Positions 6,910 through 14,284 of a DNA stretch of 18,574 bases are shown in pieces. Location: positions 1 through 18,574 of the forward strand of contig DATCIR010000301.1 of the NCBI GenBank assembly GCA_036507695.1, in the 5' to 3' direction. The notes beneath the pieces were generated by a model. The model ran no database searches, was not told the DNA's origin, and worked only from the letters and a program-made list of their open reading frames with translations. The position numbers and the translations under genes were made by a program. Every line of letters begins with the position of its first letter. Within the stretch, counting starts at the first letter, position 1. This stretch comes from JAKEGK01 sp036507695. Lineage in GTDB: Bacteria; Pseudomonadota; Gammaproteobacteria; SZUA-152.

Positions 6910-8721
6910 ATGATGAGTAGAATAAGTTTCCTGGCGTATAGCGCCGCATTGACTTTGGGGATACCGGCAATGGCGCACGCCGGTACCATAGACGCGGAAT
7001 TGTCGCAAGTGCTGGCTAATGGCCCCCCCAATGATAATGTCGCCGTGATTATTGAGATGGCGGACAAGTTAGACGTGAGGGCGATAAGAGTCGCCAATGC
7101 GCAGGGACGGGCGGGGTTGGTGCGTGGCCTAAAAGGCCGAGCTTCCGCCTCGCAACAACCGATTACGGCACTATTGGCGAGGAAAGGCGTTGCCAGATCC
7201 AAAAAACTGTGGCTGATTAACTCATTGGCCGTGCAAGTGCCCGCTGAATTAGTGCCCGAACTGGCGGCGGCCATACAGGTCGCATCCGTGCGGCTGGATA
7301 AGCGCATCACAATCAATGCGGAAATACCGGGCATTCCCAGTGCTGCCGAGTGGAATATTGCCAGTGTCAGAGCTGACGCGGTCTGGGCGCAGGGTATTAC
7401 TGGCCATGGCGTTGTTGTAGGGTCTATGGATACAGGCGTCGATGCGCTGCATCCGGATTTGGCAACACGCTGGCGCGGCGGTAATAACAGTTGGTTCGAC
7501 GCGCATGGCCAACACAGTACGCCCTATGATGCGAATGGCCATGGCACACAAACCACCAGTCTGATGGTCGGTGGTGACACCAGCGGTATTACCATCGGCA
7601 TGGCGCCTGGTGCGCAGTGGATTGCGGCAAAAATATTCGATGACGCGGGAAACTCTACGGTCAGCGCCATCCACGCGGCATTTCAATGGATGCTGGATCC
7701 TGACGATAATGCGGATACGAATGATGCGCCGCAGGTGGTGAACAATTCCTGGAATATTTTCAGCACGCTGAACCAGTGTGATACCGAATTTCAGGCCGAT
7801 ATCCAGGCCTTGCGCGCCGCCGGTATCGCGGTGGTGTTTTCCGCGGGTAACGATGGTTCAGCTGCCTCTACCAGCTTGAGTCCTGCCAACAATGCAGGGA
7901 GTTTGGCAGTGGGCGCAGTGGATGAATTCCTGGCGGCGGGTTATTTCAGTAGCCGTGGCCCTTCCGCGTGTGATGGCGGACTCTACCCGCAACTAGCAGC
8001 GCCGGGTGTGAATATTCGCACCGCCGATAAAACCTATGGCGGCATTTTGTTGAATTCTTATACGTACAACAATGGTACCTCTTATTCGGCGGCGCATGTT
8101 GCGGGCGCGCTGGCACTCTTACAGAGTGCCTTTCCAGGCACCAGCCTGGAACAACGGGAAACGGCGCTGCAGCAAACCGCGGTGGACCTGGGTAGCACAG
8201 GTGCAGACAATACGTATGGCTATGGCTACATTGACGTTAGCGCTGCTTATAATGCGCTCGTCAACAGCAATCCCAATCCAGATCCAGCACCAGATCCAGC
8301 ACCAGATCCAGCGCCAGATCCAGCGCCAGATCCAGCGCCAGATCCCGTTCCAGATCCCGGTCCAGTGGACGCGGATGGAGACGGCGTGGCAGCTGACCTG
8401 GATTGCAACGATAACAATGCCGCCGTTTATCCTGGGGCGACCGAGATCAAGTTTGATGGAGTTGATCAAGACTGTAACGGCTATGATTTAACAATAACGA
8501 TTACCAAAGCCAGCTACAATAGAAAGCGCGATACCTTGTCCGTTGAAGCAACCAGTAGTCTGGGTAAAAGCGCCGCATTAACGTTGCGTGGCCATGGGAG
8601 TATGAATTGGATCGCCAAAAAGCGTCTTTGGTCCATTACTGTTCGCAATCTAGCGGTTAAGCCAGGCTCAGTAACGGTTGTCGGCGTGGAAGGTTCTGAA
8701 ACTGTCAATACGTCGAACTAA
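6910..8721 (+). CDS. Secreted subtilisin-like (S8) serine protease with MopE-type metal-binding motif
   Basis: 603 residues. The signal peptide ends AMAHA, before GTIDAE; a prodomain-like region (about 26-150) follows. The catalytic domain (about 150-450) has the Asp motif GSMDTGVDALHPDL (D174), the His motif NGHGT (H211), the oxyanion Asn in SAGND (N314) and the Ser motif GTSYSAAHVAG (S391), so the triad is complete. After about residue 457 comes an Asp-Pro-Ala-Pro linker encoded by a 12-bp repeat. Then follows DADGDGV...DLDCNDNNAAVYPGATE...DGVDQDCNGYD (about 487-527), the Asp/Cys-rich motif known as the MopE putative metal (copper)-binding motif, and a 75-residue beta-rich end domain. No C-terminal sorting signal is visible. 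Upstream sequence gives only a weak ribosome binding site; ATG 6910 and 6913 are equally possible. Probably cotranscribed with its neighbours (gaps of 43 and 66 bp). Confidence 0.92.
   Translation: MMSRISFLAYSAALTLGIPAMAHAGTIDAELSQVLANGPPNDNVAVIIEMADKLDVRAIRVANAQGRAGLVRGLKGRASASQQPITALLARKGVARSKKLWLINSLAVQVPAELVPELAAAIQVASVRLDKRITINAEIPGIPSAAEWNIASVRADAVWAQGITGHGVVVGSMDTGVDALHPDLATRWRGGNNSWFDAHGQHSTPYDANGHGTQTTSLMVGGDTSGITIGMAPGAQWIAAKIFDDAGNSTVSAIHAAFQWMLDPDDNADTNDAPQVVNNSWNIFSTLNQCDTEFQADIQALRAAGIAVVFSAGNDGSAASTSLSPANNAGSLAVGAVDEFLAAGYFSSRGPSACDGGLYPQLAAPGVNIRTADKTYGGILLNSYTYNNGTSYSAAHVAGALALLQSAFPGTSLEQRETALQQTAVDLGSTGADNTYGYGYIDVSAAYNALVNSNPNPDPAPDPAPDPAPDPAPDPAPDPVPDPGPVDADGDGVAADLDCNDNNAAVYPGATEIKFDGVDQDCNGYDLTITITKASYNRKRDTLSVEATSSLGKSAALTLRGHGSMNWIAKKRLWSITVRNLAVKPGSVTVVGVEGSETVNTSN
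8281..8364 (+). repeat. 12-bp tandem repeat encoding the Asp-Pro linker
   Basis: Seven contiguous 12-base units of GATCCAGCRCCA type. The first two are GATCCAGCACCA, the next three GATCCAGCGCCA, and the last two have diverged (GATCCCGTTCCA, GATCCCGGTCCA). They encode repeated Asp-Pro-Ala-Pro. Because the unit is a multiple of three, gain or loss changes linker length without a frameshift. The identical inner units suggest recent expansion. Confidence 0.93.
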
Positions 8722-8787
8722 TAAACAGCAAACCATGCGCCTGTTGCTGCGTTAGCAGCAGTTAGGTAATCCGCATGAGGGTATGGC

Positions 8788-11700
8788 GTGTCACTATTTC
8801 GCATAACAAATAACCGGTGCGCGCCTGGGCCGGAATATCAGCGTACGCTACTTCACCGGCGCTTACCAATAGCATTGCTGCTATTGGTAGTTGCTACCAA
8901 TGTCCGTGCTTTGAGTTTTGCCCCCCAGGTTTCTTATGAACTTTCCGAAACCACGCCTGCCGGCATTGCCGCGGCCGATTTTAATAATGACGGTTACGGT
9001 GACCTGGCTATTACGATGTCAGGCGCCGATGGCGGTGTAGGCAGCGTATCGATTCTGCTCGGTGACGGTACCGGTGCATTTCCTTCCCATAATCAATTGA
9101 CAGCCAGTGATGTGGATGGGCTTGGATACACGCCGTGGGGTATCGCGGCGGCGGACTTTAATAACGATGGGAATCAGGATCTCGTTGTAACCGCCTACGG
9201 CGCCGGGGTGTACCGGGTCAGCGTTTACCTGAATGACGGTAACGGACTTTTTGTTGCCAGCGACCTCCTCGCGACAGTCAGCCAATCACCCTCGACCGTG
9301 GTGACCGGTTTTTTCAACAACGATGCACATGTGGATATTGCCACCGGTAGCGATTCCGGAACCGGCGCGGGCGTGTCGGTGTTTTTCGGGGTGGGCGACG
9401 GAACGTTTGGCAACGCGAATCCGATTACCGCCAGTACCTCGCTCAGCGTCAAAGACATGGTGACGGCTGATTTTAACCTCGATGGCGATACCGATCTTAT
9501 TACCACGCGTCAGGTTTTGCTGAATGATGGCAACGGTGTTTTTTCCGTGGCGGGTATTACTGGCGGCAATACAGCAGTCGCCGTTAGCGCATTTGATATA
9601 AACCGCGATGGCCGGGTGGATATTGTCCTGGCAACTAGCACCTCAATTGATATTTGGCGCAATGACCAAAACGGATCGCTGATTTATGTCGATACGTATG
9701 ATCTCGCTTCCGGTAACATTACCGCTCTAGCATCCACTGATTTTGATAACAACGGCGATCCGGATATTGTGGTGTCGGACTATACCAACAGCCAGGTGCA
9801 TGTTTATCAAGGATTAGGTGACGGGAGTTTTGCCTTACCGGAATCCTTTACGACCGGCGCGCAACCCAAGACCGTGATCGTTGCTGACTGGAGCGGCGAT
9901 GGCGCGGCCGACATCGCGGCAGCTTATCGAAACGGTGGAGAAACACCGTACGCGTCGGTGTTAATACAAGTGGCTGATACGACTCCGCCACCCACCGGCA
10001 GTTTTCAATTCAGCTCCGCGACGTACAGCGTTGCGGAAAACAGCGCGAGCCTGACCGTCACCGTGAGCCGGGTGGCGGGCAGCGCCGGCGCGGTCAGTGT
10101 GGACTACGCCAGCGCGGATGGCAGTGCGACCGCGGGCAACGATTATAGCGTAGTAAGCGGCACCTTGGATTTTGCGGCTGGCCAGATTAGCCAAACCATT
10201 GTCGTTTCCCTGCTGGATGACGCGAGCTACGAAGGCAATGAAAATTTCACGCTCAGCCTGAGTAATGCCACGGGTGGGGCAAGCGTGGCGGCGCCTGCTA
10301 CCACAACAATTACTATTCTTGAAAATGATCCGGCGCCGCAACCGGGCAGCCTGCAGTTTGGCGTGAATAGTTATTCCGTCACCGAGATTGGAGTCAATGT
10401 CAACATAACAGTGACACGCACCGGTGGCAGTTCTGGATTAGTTTCAGTGGATTACGCCAGCAGTGACGCCAGCGCCACGGCAGCCAGTGATTACACCGCG
10501 GTGAGTGGTAGGCTGAATTTCGACGATGGGGTAGTCAGCCGATCCTTTACTGTTTCCATCCTGGACGACACGGTATATGAAGGCAGTGAGACATTTACTA
10601 TCAGGTTGAGTAATGTGTCGGGGGGCGCCGTGTTAGGCGCTATCACGGCAGCCACGGTCACGATCACTGAAAATGACCCTGTGCCACCGGCGGGTGCGCT
10701 GCATTTTAGTGTGGCCAGCTATTCAGTGGCTGAAAATGCCGGCACTGCGCTTGTTACTGTTGTGCGCAACGGCGGCAGTTTCGGCGAGGTATCGGTAAAC
10801 TATGTCACGAGCAATGGTACTGCTAATGCAGGCAGCGATTATACCGCAACCAGTGGCACGCTAACTTTTGTTAATGGCGTTACCAGTCAGACAATTACTC
10901 TCCAAATCGCCGATGATGCTGAATACGAGGGTAACGAGACTATTTTTGTTAGTCTGGCGAGTGTAATAGGCGGCGTTAGCCTGATTGCGCCAACAACCGC
11001 AACGCTAACTATCGTAGAGAATGATCCGGTACCACCCGCCGGTAGCCTGCAGTTTAGTGGCGCGAGTTACTCAGTTTCCGAGAACAATAGTAATAATAAT
11101 GTCGTAGTAACCGTAACCCGGACCGGAGGTAGTTCTGGTCAGGTGACGGCGGATTTTATGACGAGTGATGGGACTGCTATCGCCGGCGACGATTATACTG
11201 CACAAAATGGCACACTGACATTTGACGATGGAGTTACCAGTCAGACTATCACAATACTGATTAATGATGATCAACTGTTTGAAGGTAACGAGAATTTTAA
11301 TATTCGCTTAAGTAGCGTCAGCGGTGGCGCGAGCCTCTCAAATCCTTCCGCAACTGTAGTTAATATTCTGGAAAATGATCCAGTACCACTTGCGGGCAGC
11401 CTGCAGTTCAGTGGTTCGACGTACAGCCTTGCTGAGGACGGCAACAGTCTGCTGGTTACTGTGACTCGTGCAGGTGGTAGTTTTGGCAGCGTAACGGTAA
11501 GCTATGTATCCGGCGACGGTACTGCAACAGCAGGTAGTGATTTCACTGTTGTAAGCGGTACCCTGACTTTCTCAGATGGTGTTACCAGTCAAACCTTCGA
11601 AGTGCCAGTTATCGATGATCAGCTGTTTGAAATTGACGAATCCTTTGCCATAAGCCTATTGAATCCCACAAACGGTGCGGTATTAGGCCAGCCGGCTGCC

Positions 11701-11856
11701 GCAACAGTTACCATTATGGATGACAGTGATCCTGCGTCCCCGCCATCGGCTCCATCCACCCCTGCTCGGCCGGCTAAATCCGGTGGCGGCAGCATGCCGG
11801 GATTGTTTCTACTCTTAATGGCAACACTGATGGTTTACCGCCGCCGCGGACGTTAG
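8788..11856 (+). CDS. Large surface protein: FG-GAP repeats, five Calx-beta domains, GlyGly-CTERM anchor
   Basis: 1022 residues from a GTG start preceded by ATGAGGG (8775-8781). A signal peptide with a long basic n-region ends NVRA, before LSFAPQ. Residues about 45-395 hold seven FG-GAP/VCBS-type units (AxxDFNNDGxxDL, then LLGDGTGxF), a beta-propeller with Ca2+-type D-x-N-x-DG loops. Five Calx-beta domains begin near residues 404, 520, 636, 752 and 870 with a period of about 116 residues. Each opens with G-S/A-L/F-x-F-x-x-x-x-Y-S-V/L-x-E and ends ILENDP or similar; family members bind Ca2+ and act in adhesion. The end (999-1022) is GGGSMPG, a hydrophobic segment and RRRGR, the GlyGly-CTERM signal processed by rhombosortase in bacteria with type II secretion. 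It follows the protease by 66 bp. A cell-surface adhesin is the likely role, with no enzymatic domain seen. Confidence 0.92.
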   Translation: MSLFRITNNRCAPGPEYQRTLLHRRLPIALLLLVVATNVRALSFAPQVSYELSETTPAGIAAADFNNDGYGDLAITMSGADGGVGSVSILLGDGTGAFPSHNQLTASDVDGLGYTPWGIAAADFNNDGNQDLVVTAYGAGVYRVSVYLNDGNGLFVASDLLATVSQSPSTVVTGFFNNDAHVDIATGSDSGTGAGVSVFFGVGDGTFGNANPITASTSLSVKDMVTADFNLDGDTDLITTRQVLLNDGNGVFSVAGITGGNTAVAVSAFDINRDGRVDIVLATSTSIDIWRNDQNGSLIYVDTYDLASGNITALASTDFDNNGDPDIVVSDYTNSQVHVYQGLGDGSFALPESFTTGAQPKTVIVADWSGDGAADIAAAYRNGGETPYASVLIQVADTTPPPTGSFQFSSATYSVAENSASLTVTVSRVAGSAGAVSVDYASADGSATAGNDYSVVSGTLDFAAGQISQTIVVSLLDDASYEGNENFTLSLSNATGGASVAAPATTTITILENDPAPQPGSLQFGVNSYSVTEIGVNVNITVTRTGGSSGLVSVDYASSDASATAASDYTAVSGRLNFDDGVVSRSFTVSILDDTVYEGSETFTIRLSNVSGGAVLGAITAATVTITENDPVPPAGALHFSVASYSVAENAGTALVTVVRNGGSFGEVSVNYVTSNGTANAGSDYTATSGTLTFVNGVTSQTITLQIADDAEYEGNETIFVSLASVIGGVSLIAPTTATLTIVENDPVPPAGSLQFSGASYSVSENNSNNNVVVTVTRTGGSSGQVTADFMTSDGTAIAGDDYTAQNGTLTFDDGVTSQTITILINDDQLFEGNENFNIRLSSVSGGASLSNPSATVVNILENDPVPLAGSLQFSGSTYSLAEDGNSLLVTVTRAGGSFGSVTVSYVSGDGTATAGSDFTVVSGTLTFSDGVTSQTFEVPVIDDQLFEIDESFAISLLNPTNGAVLGQPAAATVTIMDDSDPASPPSAPSTPARPAKSGGGSMPGLFLLLMATLMVYRRRGR

Positions 11857-12073
11857 ACGACGGCGTTAGGCTCACTGTAACCGTCAAACCTGCTGTTTTG
11901 CCTGTACATTTCGATAGCTCTACCTAAAAGGAATATAGTTCCTGCGTTTTTATTTCGTTTATACTTTCCGGGCGCATTACACAAAAATCCCATCAGGCAC
12001 CTAGACTTAAATCGCGCTGTAACTTACTAGCTGTTATATAGTTAACATTTCTCTCGGGTATTGAGGTTTTTCC

Positions 12074-12700
12074 ATGGCAGTGAGATTAAAGACCAAATGG
12101 CATCGATCCAACCGCTCGGAACGCAACCGGCGCGGCTCCACTGCGCCGAAAAAACTGCAGGATCTATCCAGTGTCATCGCGATCAGTATCTGGAAGCTTG
12201 CCAAAGAAGCCTTTACCCGCATGGAAAAAGAAGGCTTCCGGTTTCGCGAAGATCAGCAAGCGATTAGTTTTATCAGTGAATTCATTATCTATCAGTTGCA
12301 CATCACCGACCGCCTGCTATATGGCGCCGTCTCCGAGGAGGAACGCATTGCATTTATTAATGCGACGGCCAGGCAGCTCACAGAATCGGTTGTGGACAAT
12401 CAAACAGACTTGCTCGGTCCTGGCGACTATGCCGAATTATTTATCAAGTTAGTGAATGATCGCATGGCCAATTATGCCGAATGCGGTTTTAAGGATGGCC
12501 AGCCGGGTTATGATTTTACGCGTTACCTGGCGCGTAATATTGCCGACATTATGCAGGCGACCGACGAGAAGTGGGTGGTGGAACAGGTTATCGATATCGA
12601 AGCGCCTGCCGTGGTAGAAAAAATTACCGGTGTGGTGACGGAAGTGCTGGGTCTGCGGCAACGTCAGCAACAAGAACAACGAAAAGAGCAAGAACAGTAA
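12074..12700 (+). CDS. Conserved-looking helical cytoplasmic protein of unknown function
   Basis: 208 residues; the ATG follows GAGGT (12063-12067) at normal spacing. There is no signal peptide or membrane segment. The N-terminus is strongly basic (KTKWHRSNRSERNRRG), the body is predicted helical (ISIWKLAKEAFTRMEKEG, ISFISEFIIYQLHITDRLLYGAVSEEE, DLLGPGDYAELFIKLVNDR, YDFTRYLARNIADIM), and the C-terminus is a charged Gln/Glu tail (RQRQQQEQRKEQEQ). I do not recognise a family, and no catalytic motif is evident. It is a single-gene unit, 217 bp after the surface protein and ending at a strong terminator shared with convergent yccA. Confidence 0.8.
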   Translation: MAVRLKTKWHRSNRSERNRRGSTAPKKLQDLSSVIAISIWKLAKEAFTRMEKEGFRFREDQQAISFISEFIIYQLHITDRLLYGAVSEEERIAFINATARQLTESVVDNQTDLLGPGDYAELFIKLVNDRMANYAECGFKDGQPGYDFTRYLARNIADIMQATDEKWVVEQVIDIEAPAVVEKITGVVTEVLGLRQRQQQEQRKEQEQ

Positions 12701-12745
12701 CAGTAAGCCTCACGCAACGCGAATTACTGTTTTTTGGGCCGCAAA

Positions 12746-12773
12746 AAGAAAGCCCCGTTTCCGGGGCTTTCTT
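12746..12773. terminator. Bidirectional Rho-independent terminator
   Basis: AAGAAAGCCCCG (12746-12757) and CGGGGCTTTCTT (12762-12773) form a perfect 12-bp stem with a TTTC loop. ATTTTAA follows on the plus strand. On the minus strand the A-rich left arm and the AAAAA before it give the T-run. It sits between the convergent 12074-12700 gene and yccA and serves both. Confidence 0.92.
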
Positions 12774-12802
12774 ATTTTAAACAATATACCTATTGAATTG
12801 GC

Positions 12803-13471
12803 TTAGTCGTCGCCGCCAAACGCGGTGAGCAAATGCAACAGGCTCAGGAACATATTATAAATACTGACATATAATGTGATCGTCGCCAGGATGTAGTTGT
12901 TTTCGCCACCATGCACGATTGCGCTGGTCTGATACAGGATCAAGCCAGACATCAACAATATAAACATGGCTGATACAGCCAGTGACAACACCTGCATGTC
13001 AAAAATCGCGGCGCCGATACCTGCCAGAAACGCCACCAGGATACCTACCATCAGGAACCCGCCCATGAAGCTGAAATCCTTGCGGGTTGTCAGTGCGTAT
13101 CCGGAAAGACCCAGGAAGATGGCACCCGTACCGCCTAATGCAGTCATCACCAGTTGATCACCATTGGGCAGGCTCAGGTACATACTGAGGATGGGACCTA
13201 ATGTCAGTCCCATAAAGCCGGTCAGGGCAAATACAAACAACAGGCCCGTCGCGCTATTGGCGGTTTTGTGAGTGAGAAACAACAGCAGGAAATATCCGCC
13301 CAGGGTGATAAAAGGATTCAGAGGCGGCATGTTTGTTATCATGGCTATACCCGCTGTGACGGCACTAAAGATCAGTGTCATCGCTAACAGCGTATAGGTG
13401 TTGCGGATTAGTTTATTGGTAGTAAGGACAGCTGACTGTGAACCTACTACTGCCGGATTGTGCTGACGCAT
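12803..13471 (-). CDS. yccA: YccA-type Bax inhibitor-1 family membrane protein (FtsH modulator)
   Basis: 222 residues, close to the 219 of E. coli YccA. Landmarks shared with the family are LIRNTYTLLAMTLIFSAVTA, FLTHKTANSATG, FALTGFMGLTLGPIL, ALTTRKDFSFMGGFLM, MSGLILYQTSAIVHGGENNYI and the terminal YNMFLSLLHLL. About seven hydrophobic spans run from residue 28 to the end. In E. coli YccA is an inner-membrane substrate and modulator of the FtsH protease; I infer the same here. A strong ribosome binding site reads GGAGGT on the minus strand (around 13482-13487), nine bases from the ATG. It is the only intact minus-strand gene in the window and appears monocistronic. Confidence 0.95.
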   Translation of the reverse strand: MRQHNPAVVGSQSAVLTTNKLIRNTYTLLAMTLIFSAVTAGIAMITNMPPLNPFITLGGYFLLLFLTHKTANSATGLLFVFALTGFMGLTLGPILSMYLSLPNGDQLVMTALGGTGAIFLGLSGYALTTRKDFSFMGGFLMVGILVAFLAGIGAAIFDMQVLSLAVSAMFILLMSGLILYQTSAIVHGGENNYILATITLYVSIYNMFLSLLHLLTAFGGDD

Positions 13472-13673
13472 TGTGTGAGAACCTCCAAAGTTATTTTTCC
13501 ATATTTAGGCGATTAGAACCGCTGCAGAAAGGCTAAGTTCAAGCATATCCCGAACAAAAAGCCCGAATCAAGCTGGAACTCGTTGTGGAACTTGAGTATT
13601 ATTCCACGCCTTATGGCCTATATAGCGGCTGGTGCCACCAATTCAAGTAATTGGGTCAATTGATAACCATTTT

Positions 13674-13757
13674 TTGACACCGAGTCACGACAGTTTATAC
13701 GGCTTAGGTGAAAAAGTCTTTGACAATGTCATGAAGCCGTATGATTTATAAGGCTTA
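13674..13757 (+). promoter_or_regulatory. Duplicated promoter-like unit upstream of tRNA-Ser
   Basis: TTGACA occurs at 13674-13679 and again at 13720-13725. Each is followed by a near-identical 13-mer: TTTATACGGCTTA (13694-13706) and TTTATAAGGCTTA (13745-13757). The first copy allows TTGACA, 16 bp, TATACG; the second has TTGACA, 19 bp, TTTATA. ATACGGCTT (13697-13705) is also the exact inverted complement of AAGCCGTAT (13734-13742), bracketing the second TTGACA like an operator. The target would be the tRNA at 13898. The rest of the 426-base gap (13472-13897) shows no gene or other clear element. Confidence 0.4.
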
Positions 13758-13897
13758 ATACGGGGCTAGTGGATTTGGCCTATTCAATCAACTAGATATA
13801 GATGTAAATAGGTAGACTGAAGCGGGAAACCGCCGCTTGAGACCAAGTGAGAGTTAACAACTGAAAAAACTTACGACTACCAAAAACTAAATAGATT

Positions 13898-13985
13898 GGA
13901 GAGCTGGCTGAGCGGTCGAAAGCGGCGGTCTTGAAAACCGTTGAAGGGTAACCTTCCGGGGGTTCGAATCCCTCGCTCTCCGCCA
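13898..13985 (+). tRNA. tRNA-Ser (anticodon TGA)
   Basis: Acceptor arms GGAGAGC (13898-13904) and GCTCTCC (13975-13981) pair perfectly. A discriminator G and an encoded CCA (13983-13985) follow. The anticodon stem GCGGT/ACCGT closes the loop CTTGAAA with anticodon TGA at 13932-13934. A long variable arm (around TTGAAGGGTAACCTTCC) and the T-arm GGGGGTTCGAATCCCTC identify the serine class. It would read UCA and other UCN codons. Confidence 0.97.
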
Positions 13986-14062
13986 ATTTTAATCAATTGT
14001 TCAAACACTCCTATAAGCGGTCCTTCGCGTTCGATCAATTGTTTTGCGTCAGGTAACTAGCA

Positions 14063-14284
14063 ATGGTTGTAAAAAAGGTGATGGTTGTTCTTCTCTTCAC
14101 GCTCGTGGCCACGAGTTGTGTTTTTCAAAAAGTAAAACCCTGGGAAAGAGACATTCTTGCACAAGACAAGATGAAGCTCGAACCCAATCCCATAGAGAAC
14201 GCGCTTGACGAACATATTTATTTCAGTAAAGAAGCCGCCAGTGGTGGTCAGGGAGTCGGGGGCGGGGGTTGTGGCTGTAACTAA
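14063..14284 (+). CDS. DUF4266 family small lipoprotein
   Basis: 73 residues. The signal sequence ends ATSC, giving a probable lipidated Cys19. The mature part has VKPWERDILAQDKM, then ENALDEHIYFSKEAASGGQGVGGGGCGCN. That ending (DEHIYxSKEAASGG, Gly-rich run, CGCN) is the hallmark of DUF4266. The conserved terminal Cys pair suggests metal or redox chemistry, but no function is established. It lies 77 bp after the tRNA and overlaps the DUF3570 gene downstream by 14 bases; as I recall, the two families are commonly adjacent. The ribosome binding site is weak (CAGG). Confidence 0.9.
   Translation: MVVKKVMVVLLFTLVATSCVFQKVKPWERDILAQDKMKLEPNPIENALDEHIYFSKEAASGGQGVGGGGCGCN

Noticed and set aside
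8072..8491. ORFs on both strands made of repeated IQ or WI units
   Set aside because: They are out-of-frame readings of the 12-bp repeat within the protease gene.
11929..11943. AGGAA-TATAG-TTCCT hairpin followed by GCGTTTTT as terminator of the surface-protein gene
   Set aside because: A 5-bp A/T-rich stem is too weak to call; left unannotated.
13792..13986. Minus-strand ORF reading AESEGFEPPEGYPSTVFKTA
   Set aside because: This is the well-known artefact of translating the antisense of a tRNA-Ser gene.
13992..14043. Direct repeat ATCAATTGTT after the tRNA as an integrative-element attachment site
   Set aside because: Only 10 bp, copies 42 bp apart with nothing between, neither copy matches the tRNA 3' end, and no integrase is present.
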